26,559 bases of DNA from Gnetum montanum (taxonomy: Eukaryota > Streptophyta > Gnetopsida > Gnetales > Gnetaceae), in NCBI GenBank assembly GCA_015680685.1, contig MNCI01008624.1, positions 26,684-53,242 on the forward strand. The letters are read 5' to 3'. The position numbers and the translations under genes are program-made. Shown here in pieces: positions 18,816 through 26,559 of this stretch. Under the pieces are notes generated by a model that worked only from the letters and a program-made list of their open reading frames with translations, searched no databases and had not been told where the DNA came from. Each line of letters begins with the position of its first letter. The stretch's first letter is position 1.

Positions 18816-19859
18816 AGGTATTATTCCAAGCAAATACCACACAAACCATGTAATCAAAATATTTTGGAAACAAACATTTTTTTTTTGTTACAAACATGAT
18901 CTTTTACATGATTTTAGGATTTTGTAATTTCTAAAAAAAATTGTAATCATTTAATGTTTTCTTAATAAATTTAAGGCTTCTCCATGAGATCTTTGAGACT
19001 TTGTACTTTCTTCATGTAGCTTGCATAATGTTTTAGAGGTCATGTTGAAAGTAACACAAAATAATAGTTTGATGACATTAGATTATGATATTTGTCTACA
19101 ATGATTTTAGTTTTCTACCAATATTAGAAATCAATTTGTAATATTGAATGAGCTTGCTAGTTGAATTACAATTTGTATGCATAATTGGAAATTGAACTTG
19201 CAATTGTATACTAAAGATATTTTAATAACAAATGCATATCAACTTAACCATGCTTATGGTTTTTCACATATTTAATAAATGACCTTACTAATGATTGTAT
19301 GTTTTTTAGATGATTTGAAAATAGGACTTATATTAGAAAATATTAATTAACACCAGGTAGTGAAAGAGCACCATGGAATGAGAGTGTTAAGTAGTTTATT
19401 ACTAATTTCATATGACTCAATTTTACTAATAGATCAAAGCACCAATCAATGGAGGTAATTAATGATGCAGTGTAGTAGTGCTAGTAGGTTAAAGCACTAA
19501 GTAGATGAGAGGACCAAATAAATTATTGCTAATTGCTCATAGATTGATTCTACAATGACTTCAACATTATGATGTTAAAATTTATTTTGAAGGCAACTAT
19601 TGATGCTTTAGGACAATTTAAGATTTCTAAATATTAGTGTTACTATAGGATTTGTGCTAGGCTATTTCATTATTAATATCAATCCTAACTTGCTAATATC
19701 TATTTTGATCTAGTGATACCAATCTTGAAGTAGTAGTATTAGTGTTAGCCTTGGATAGTACTAGTTCTATATAGGTCCTTAGTATAGGTATCGACCTAAT
19801 AAATTATTCTTGAATAATTAAACTAAAAAACCATGCATGAACATTCCTAATTTAAATCA
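18816..19859. other. No gene seen; contains a diverged duplication
   Basis: Segments near 19366-19425 and 19493-19552 are diverged copies of each other (GCAC...ATGAGAG...AAAT/AGTTTATTACTAATT or AAATTATTGCTAATT...CATA). TAGTAGT-type runs occur near 19465-19480 and 19725-19745. No protein, LTR terminus or tRNA-like box was recognised. Confidence 0.35.
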
Positions 19860-20500
19860 AAGTCATGATTGAATGTATATAAAAGAAAGCACCACTAAAA
19901 ATCTCTCTATAACATGTGCATGAATGAAATATACATTAAAATATAATGTAAAAGGGCTCATGAACATACAAGCCACAAGGATCTAGGAAGTATTAGGGCT
20001 TCCAAACACTCAAAACTCAAACACTCAATGATAGTTGTAGAGTACGAGGCTCTACATCCCTTACAACATTACATTTCTTTTAGAAATAAAATACTACTTG
20101 CCCAAAAATAAATGCAAGACATCCAAGAAACTTACAAGAGGCTCAAGCATCTTTACAACATCTAATAGCACTCAACACAATGGTCAAAAAAATCCATAAT
20201 TAAGTCTTCTTTCCCTCTTTATAGCTTATCTTTAAAAACCCCATTCTCTTCAATGTGAGTTTACTTTTAAAAAATTGTCATACCATCTACTACCAATTGA
20301 TATGGATTATAACTGTTTGCAACCCCTTCTTTCCCATGATCTGCTAAGTCACAACCTCCCATAATTTGCTAAAAGATAAAAATGCAAGACAAAGTAATTC
20401 TTAGTGTGAGGGAATTATAGGTTATGGCACCTCGTCATTAGAGAAAAACATCAAAAACTAGATAACCACACTTTATTAGTATGATCTCACATAAACTACA
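19860..20500 (-). repeat. LTR-like block, minus strand
   Basis: On the minus strand the block starts TGTAGTTTATGTGAG at 20500, just after purine-rich GGAATAAAGGAGGG. It has a TATA box (GCTATAAAGAGGG) at about 20213-20225 and a long transcript-like region with TTGAGTGTTTGAGTTTTGAG. This is LTR organisation. The gypsy integrase relic to the right stops where it begins, before the last catalytic residue, so the block may be a foreign insertion rather than the 3' LTR of that element, or the element lost the end of pol. The left boundary is not determined. Confidence 0.45.
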
Positions 20501-20514
20501 CCCTCCTTTATTCC

Positions 20515-21495
20515 AAAATATTCCACAAAGTTCTCCAAAAATGGTTTGTGAATTTTGAATTCCAATCACTCATAATGCTTAATGGAATATCCTACAATCT
20601 AACAACATGATGGAGATACAAATTAGCCACATGAGATGCATCACGTGATTTTTTTACAAGAAATAAAATTTTCCATATTGGCAAATTAATCCATCATAAC
20701 AAAAATTATATCATTTCCATTTCTAGTTTTATAAATTTTCCTTATAAAATTCAGTGACATACTCTCCCATGATAACCTAGGAATAGGAAATGGCAAATAA
20801 TAACCCTATATTCCCTTTTCCTCTTTGATTTTTTGATATGTTAAGCATTGGTTCACAAATATAAAAATTTGGGTAGACATATGTAGCCAAAAAATGCTTC
20901 TCCCAACAAGCTCAAGGGTCCATATGGCTTGTCATACCTCCACAATTATCATCATAATCCTATCCTTGTTCTAAATAATTGAGCTCAACTACATGAGTCC
21001 CTTTTCACCATTCATCTGTATCAAGAGCTAGATCTTTGTTTATTTACAATTTCTTCAAATCATCTTCGATTGTGTCACTATTATGCATCACATCTAGGAA
21101 ATGGCCTAGCATCTTCAAAATCTAAACAAGAAACTTATTCATGAGATTTGACAAAGTTTTATAGCCAATTGCCAAACTAATGCTAATCCTCCTTCTTTCA
21201 TATATGGGCTTGGGACTGGCATTGGTGATACCATACCACCATAATGCTTTTCCAAAATAATCTTAGACCTAAAATTACATTTGGAAACACACACATTTCC
21301 ATTCTTAAAGAGAATACAATTTTGGATGTGATAATTCCTCCATCGATCAACTCTTCTAATTAAAGGTTCATTCAAATTTTTTTCAAACCTATCTGAAATC
21401 ACAACATTTAGATACAAGTGAACAAAATCACTCATACCTTCCACTTGTGCTAAATTGAAATTCACAACATGCACTTTTAACAATGCATCAACCAC
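20515..21495 (-). pseudogene. Gypsy integrase relic
   Basis: An open piece at 21139-21495 starts at the end of RNase H (MVDALLKV, family 'VVADALSR') and runs through the integrase N-terminal region (LFKNGNVCVSKCNFRSKIILEKH). The rest lies in broken frames to about 20515. MSLNFIRKIYKT-like sequence near 20740-20780 stands where the family has MDFI.GLP (first Asp now Asn), followed by an IIFVMMD block. MSDWNSKFTNHFW at about 20535-20573 keeps the second Asp context. The third catalytic residue (Glu) would lie past 20510 and is missing. The zinc-domain second half is degraded. Confidence 0.8.
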
Positions 21496-21741
21496 AACAT
21501 TACTCTTTCCATTTTTTTATTTTAATGCAAAATTAAACTATTATAATTATTCCACCCACTTTATGTATTTACCACTTAAATTTTTTTGATAATTTAAAAT
21601 TTGAAGTGCCTTGTGATTAGACATCAACAAAAATTCTTTGTGCAACAAGTAATGGCTCCAATGCTTAATGGTTTGAAGGATTGCATATAACTCATTCTAA
21701 TACATGCTAATTGAACTTTTTCCTTAATATATTGAGCTTCT

Positions 21742-22850
21742 CTAAGAAAATGAAATAGGTCTTCCTTTTTGTGATAAGATTCCTCCAACTACTAGCTCAC
21801 TAGCATCCACCTCCACTTGAACGAGTTTGTTAAAATTTGGAATTACAAGCACTAGTTCACTTGTAATCTTTTCTTTTAATAAATCAAAAATCCCTTGCAT
21901 CTCATCATCCCACCTAAAGGAGTGATTCTTCTTCAAGAAAAAAAACATTAGCCATGAAATATCACTAAAGTTTCTAATGAGCCTCCTATAAAAGATTTTC
22001 AAGCCAAGAAAAGAAAGTGCCTTCCCAACATCCTTTGAATGTGGCCACTCCTTTATGACCTTCACTTTGGCTGCCTCCATCTTCACGTGATTTTTAAAAA
22101 TCAGATGTCTCGAGTATATGATCTTTCCTTACAACAAATTGCACTCCTTATTATTGATCACAAGTTGAATGTTATCGAGCTTTTGGCATACAAGCCTCAA
22201 ATGACCAACATGTTTCTCCTTACTTAAGCTATGAAGAAGGATGTCATCAAAGAAAATAAGCTAACATTTTCTAATCAATCACATTAATGTGACATGGGCA
22301 TTTGTCAAACAAAATGAAATTACAAGTCATTCAACCAACCCATTTAGAGTCTTAAAAGTAGTCTTTCACACATCACCTAGTTTAATGATAATTTGAAGAT
22401 ACCCATTCTTCAAATCAAATTTGCTATACATTACAACATGTGTTAAAAAGTCAAGAATATCATCCATTCTTAGAATAAAGAAGTGATACCTTACAATAAT
22501 CCTATTCACTACCCTTAAGTTAATGCATATCCTCCATTCTTTCACAAAGCAATTTGCAAGTATCTCCTATTCTTGTCTTTGCAATTCTTTTCTTTGATTT
22601 GATGTCATCTAGTATGATCTCTCATTAGAATGGTAGCATGCAAAATGAAATCAATTTGGTATTAAACATTCCTCATAAATGACAATCCATCTAAATTCCC
22701 CTTAAAGACATTAGGAAATTGTTTAATCAATCCTTCAAGCATTGCTAGAAGTTTTCATTGATCAAATCATGGATAATGCAATTTTGGATACCACAATCAA
22801 ACCAATGTTTGTCTCATCATGTTGTTTGATGTATTTTCTCTCACCCAATA
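21742..22850 (-). pseudogene. Gypsy reverse transcriptase and RNase H relic, catalytic FDD kept
   Basis: The reading begins near 22740 (LLAMLEGLIKQFPNVFKGNL, the block ahead of RT), then a degraded substrate-binding region. FSKFDLKNGYLQI lies at about 22388-22426 (family FSKIDLRSGYHQI), then KTTFKTLNG and FCLTNAHVT. The catalytic block FFDDILL is intact at about 22237-22254. An open 114-codon piece at 21742-22086 carries the thumb and RNase H start: IKEWPHSKDVGKALSFLGL, FYRRLIRNFSDIS, FDLLKEKITSELVLVIPNF and VEVDASELVVGGILSQ, with the RNase H DAS intact. Stops and frame slips between blocks mean no active enzyme. Confidence 0.9.
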
Positions 22851-23380
22851 AAATCAAAGATGCATCATTGAGAACTAATTTCTTAATTGCTCAATTGTGA
22901 TAGAAATCAATTCATGGGTTCCATCTTCTATAGCCATTAACCATACATTTTTGACACCATCAAGTTTGGCCCCATTGTCAAAATATTAAGGTCTTCGCAA
23001 TATCACATCAACATAATCAATTAACAAGATATCATATACAACATGCTCAATGAAACTAGAAATCTTGAATTTCAAAACACATTGTTCCCCCACATCTTTA
23101 GAAAAATTTCTCAACAGTTAATGTACCTTATATGATCTCAAATAAGGGTAAGTCACTAAAACTAATCTAGCTAGGAACTATCCTAGAAGAAATAATATTC
23201 TCTTGAGAACCCCTATAAATCAAATATAAATCCACTCCCTACTCTTGAGAAATCTAGCTCCAATAATAAACAATAATTTCTTATGGGAACTATTCCTCAC
23301 ATTTAAATTTCTTCTAAATAAATTCATTTTGATAACATCCTCTATCTTACAAGCATTAGAATTACCTCTTTGAAAAACCT
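22851..23380 (-). pseudogene. Degraded gypsy protease/linker region
   Basis: This interval lies between gag and RT in the gypsy element. Short in-frame pieces are protein-like, for example KNVWLMAIEDGTHELI, but I could not find a clear D(S/T)G active site. By position it should hold the protease and the protease-RT linker. The assignment rests on context only. Confidence 0.4.
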
Positions 23381-24540
23381 AATTAGATGATCCCTCCTTT
23401 CTATGGTTTGGACCTTCTTTCCTTTGATGGATTTTTAAAGAGAACACTCCTCTTTCTTGTGTCCCATCTTACCACATCTAAAGAATTAGATCTTCAAAGA
23501 ATTGCTATCCTTGAAACTCTTACCTCCCTTAAACTCTCCTTGGCATTACCTTTTTCTTCCTCTTTTTCATATCTCTTCTCTTTATGGTTTTCTTTGGCCT
23601 CTAATTTGAATTGGAATTCCTTCTTAAATTTGCACCCCTTATTCTTCCCATTTACTAGTCTCTTATCCTTGCCTCCAAAGTCATTAAATTTCTTCTCAAC
23701 CTTGAATGCTAAATCATAATCTTCATTTAAGGTTTGAGGTTCATAACATGCCAACTCCTACTAGTATTGCATCTTCTAACCTCCAAGGAAGCAAGCTATC
23801 TGCTCATACGTACTCCAACTCCCTCTAGAATTATGGAATAATTAATAAAATTTAAGGCGGAAGTCCTTCATATCCTTCTCACCTTACTTTGGATGCTCCA
23901 ACTTCATTATGGCCTCTTGTCTTGGACTACTCATATTTTTGCATCAACATATATTGCATGACTAGCCATTCTTTCACTTGGATTTTGTTTTGCATAAGAA
24001 TGCATAGGATTCCTTTCTCACTAAATGAAATCATTATCTTAATGTTTGGATTCAGCAATTGACATCCATAAATGATTAGGCACCTTCTCCAACTCAAAAT
24101 GTTTACTCAAAGTCCTTAACCATGACTCAAATGCATGTAAGCCATTCATACTATTAAAGTTTTTCAATTCAACATAAGACAATCTTGATGCATTTTTAAA
24201 ATCTCTTAAAAATCAAACCTCATCTACATCATCAAACTAGAAATATCTAGACATATTTAACCTTGATGAATGAGAAAAAGTAAAGTCCTTTGAGATCTCA
24301 CATGAGCATTAGGATTTCTTCCTCTTAAAACACTTTGTCCATGCGATCCTCCACTTCTATATGTTAATGAACAACTTCCGTATTATCTCATCTTCCATCT
24401 CCATGTTCTCCTTTATCTTCATCAATCAATGGACCTTTAGCCTCATTAATCTTCATCAATGGATCCTCATGTTCTTCTTCATCTTCACCAATCAATGCAT
24501 ATATGCAATTCTTACAAAGAGGATGGTGACTTTGGCTTAC
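23381..24540 (-). pseudogene. Gypsy gag relic with one zinc ligand lost
   Basis: An acidic N-terminal part (GEDEEEHEDPLMKINEAK) lies near 24420-24500. Central gag blocks follow: LHAFESWLRTL near 24120, then FRLKFYQLFHNSRGSWSTYE with IACFLGG at about 23780-23870 (family 'F...L..L......S..EYI..F..GL'). The Lys/Glu-rich open piece at 23494-23754 continues this. The zinc knuckle at 23444-23485 reads FFRCGKMGHKKEEC, so the first Cys is now Phe. The plus-strand frame at 23387-23719 is only its complement. The start codon is not determined. Confidence 0.75.
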
Positions 24541-25550
24541 TGAATTGTTATAATTATTATCTTATATGCTAACCATGTGGTAAAGTGCTTATTTGGTCTT
24601 TTTTTCATTGGTGCATCCAAATGGATAAACCTAAAGGCAGTACTTACTAGAAGAATACTCATGTTCTAAATTAGATACTTTTTCCTAAAGTTATAATCAT
24701 CTTAGATTCTTTTGTCATAAAACACATTTGAAATGCATAGAGCTTTATTAGTATTTTTGAGACTTCAACAATTTCATTACTCCTCCTTCAATGCTTGATG
24801 AGCTATCTCCTTGATGGCTTCTTATTAGTAATGAACTATAAGGTATTAAGCAAGCATGACTTTGCAATACATGGTGTACACTTAGAATTACCTCTCTTTC
24901 ATGTCTTTTCAAGTATAATCAATTGATTACTTAATCTAAGTATCAAATTCTCTATGGTATTAATGCCTATAAAAAGTCCACTTTTTTATCTTTTGTATAG
25001 TTTACATAAAACTTTAACTATTTACAATTATAATAATGGTTTTCTTAATTTTTCTTAGATCAATGAGCATTCAAATTTTTCATTCCATTCCAAGTTTGTC
25101 TATAATATTATTAGGTCTAATGTTGGTATTTGACTAAGATTCAATTATCTATGAAATTTCAACCATAATGTGCAATTATGGAAATATCAAATTCAAAGGG
25201 TATGGAATGTTTCCACTCCATCAAGGTTTGCTTGTTGGTATTTGTCACTCTCATTTAGATGCTCATGATCCTATATGTTCTCTTAACAACATAGAAGACT
25301 CAATTTATTATTGCTTTTTCACCCTATGTGCTTGCTCAAAGTTTTTGATCTTGGTGTAACTTGCATTTACATCGTTTTTAACTAAAAGTTAAAAAGAAGT
25401 TTTATTTGATGATACTCCTCTACTTCACAGATTTTTGCTTCACTTAAAAGTTACTTTCATCCTCTTACTCTTTACACTATTTAAAAGTTTTAATGTAATG
25501 CTTAACGGTACTTGAATTTTCTTTATAATACGTTTTATTTTGAAAATCCA
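24541..25550. other. No gene seen
   Basis: AT-rich sequence. CCTATAAAAAGTCC at about 24968-24981 is TATA-like on the plus strand but has no LTR terminus or gene nearby. The 63-codon plus frame at 25168-25359 has no recognisable motif. Composition changes sharply at about 25548, where the GC-richer LINE-like sequence begins. Confidence 0.35.
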
Positions 25551-26559
25551 AGACACATCCTGGCTGGGACGGGCAGGGCTATTGCAGCGATACCTGGGAT
25601 AGCCCATATATTTAAGAAGGGTTGCACAAAAATTAGATCTATTTGAGCACCACCACAATGCTAGACATGGTGCTTCCTACATCTCTTCTCGGTTGGATCG
25701 GGTTTATCTATCTACTAATCCCCTTATTCATTTTACTTCTACCAACGGTGCCCCTGTCCAAGCAGATTATACCCAGGTTTTGTCTGATCATTATCCTATT
25801 CATTGGTCTCTTTCCCACTCTAGGAACTCCTACTCTTCTAACGATCTTTATATCTTTAACACTGCGTTTCTTCATAGTTCCTCCCTTTGCTCTCTATTGA
25901 TGCAAATTTGGAATATGCATCCTAAACCCCTTGGTGAAGATGGTTGGATTGAATGGTGGAATAATGCTTGTATCCACCTCTAACGGTTTTCCAAACATGC
26001 GGGTAACCTGGTGGCTTCACGACTAAGTTCTCACAAGTCCAACCTTCATAAGGAAATCTCCCTTCTTCAAAATACTATCAATAAAGAGGAGGCTACTGAG
26101 GCTCACTTTAGTCGTTTGAAACGTGCCAAAGAGAACCTACGTATCATGGATCACTATGAAGCTAGAGGTGCTCATCTCCGTGCTCGTCTCTCTTGGCTTC
26201 GCATGGGTGACCAGGCTACTACTGCCTTTTTTCGTCTACTCAAAGGGGGGAAGCCATCCCATAAAATTCTAGCTATTCAAGTCGAAGACAATATCTTCAC
26301 CTCCAAGGATGACATTTTACAGGTCTTCTTTGAGTTCTACTTTCGAACTTTTCGAAAAAAGGCGATTGACCTCATAGCAGTAAATACTTGCTTAGGAGCT
26401 ATTACTCCTTTTAATCGCTCCATCTTTGGTGATGCTTCTCTTCTTTCCAAACAGGATCTTGGTAATGCTCTTCAACAACTCCACGATGGTAAAGCCCCTA
26501 GTATGGATGGCCTTCCCACAGAATTTTTTAAAAAATTCTGGCCTACTCTTCAAAACATT
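25551..26559 (+). pseudogene. LINE ORF2: endonuclease end and start of reverse transcriptase, runs off the window
   Basis: One plus-strand frame can be followed from about 25551 to the window end with stops only at about 25594 (TAG, in the least certain part) and at 25981 (TAA). The endonuclease C-terminus is clear: SRLDRVYLSTN at about 25684-25716 and SDHYPIHW at 25782-25805, which includes the catalytic SDH triad of APE-type endonucleases. The linker to RT follows, with ARLSWLRMGDQATTAFFRLL (family form 'W...GD.NT.FFH'). The beginning of RT reads LHDGKAPSMDGLPTEFFKKF at about 26480-26540 (family 'GKAPGPDG...EF'). The missing N-terminal endonuclease suggests truncation or a junction near 25548. 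This is the least decayed element here and retains CAG codons. A LINE of this type copies its RNA at a nicked chromosomal target. Confidence 0.9.

Larger units (their letters stand above)
20501..24540 (-). mobile_element. Decayed Ty3/gypsy element (minus strand)
   Basis: From right to left the minus strand reads gag, a degraded protease region, reverse transcriptase, RNase H and then integrase, the order of Ty3/gypsy elements. The integrase style (VVDRFSKMAHF-type context, SDRD..F...FW) is that of plant chromovirus-like or related gypsy lineages. Integrase ends at about 20510 before its third catalytic residue. No 5' LTR was recognised right of gag. It is in the opposite orientation to the gypsy pol at 10085-11990 and is a different insertion. 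Confidence 0.85.

Noticed and set aside
23387-23719. 110-codon plus-strand frame
   Set aside because: Complement of the gypsy gag Lys/Glu-rich region and zinc knuckle.
24960-24985. TATA-like CCTATAAAAAGTCC as a host gene promoter
   Set aside because: No coding sequence, LTR end or transcript-like region follows; AT-rich DNA gives such motifs by chance.
25643-25900. 85-codon plus frame
   Set aside because: Shadow of the LINE endonuclease frame in another phase.
1-26559. CRISPR array, rRNA, intact tRNA or host protein gene
   Set aside because: No regularly spaced identical repeats, no rRNA-like conserved stretch, only degraded tRNA-like boxes, and every convincing protein match is to retrotransposon domains.

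Overview
The window looks like an intergenic stretch of a large, transposon-rich land-plant nuclear genome. It is very AT-rich, holds no intact host gene, and consists of nested, decayed Ty1/copia and Ty3/gypsy LTR retrotransposons, tRNA-derived SINE relics and one fresher LINE. Copia elements of the Tnt1/Hopscotch type and a plant-type LINE point to a seed plant or fern. The slow, substitution-dominated decay would suit a gymnosperm, but that is inference.

Layout. 1-452: part of an LTR (minus strand) with a palindrome array upstream of its TATA box; it interrupts the next element. 453-4062: old copia element A (minus), with gag, protease, integrase, RT and RNase H still readable. 4552 to about 10070: copia element B (minus) with two related LTRs and the full gag-PR-IN-RT-RH order; its outer right end is missing. 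About 10085-11990: the 3' half of a gypsy pol (plus) joined directly to that broken LTR. 13135-16260: a long decayed plus-strand reading frame of unknown family, holding a tandemly duplicated module and long coiled-coil stretches. 16634-17172: a possible LTR (plus). 18070-18815: three tRNA-derived SINE-like relics. About 19860-20500: an LTR-like block (minus). 20501 to about 24540: a gypsy element (minus) with gag, RT, RNase H and most of integrase. 25551-26559: a LINE ORF2 (plus) running off the window.

The most notable item is the 13135-16260 frame. It stays in one frame for long distances, yet is cut by many TAA/TAG codons and very few TGA. In the part I counted by hand no CAG codon remains. 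This is best explained by C-to-T decay of methylated cytosines in a silenced element. The protein it once encoded is not one I can name with confidence. An LSFPYLIRRLC-like motif and the coiled coils suggest an extra or gag-like protein of a plant mobile element, possibly of the neighbouring plus-strand gypsy element.

No working gene system is visible. Coding calls below are relics and are labelled pseudogenes. All translations were read by eye; boundaries without LTR termini are approximate.
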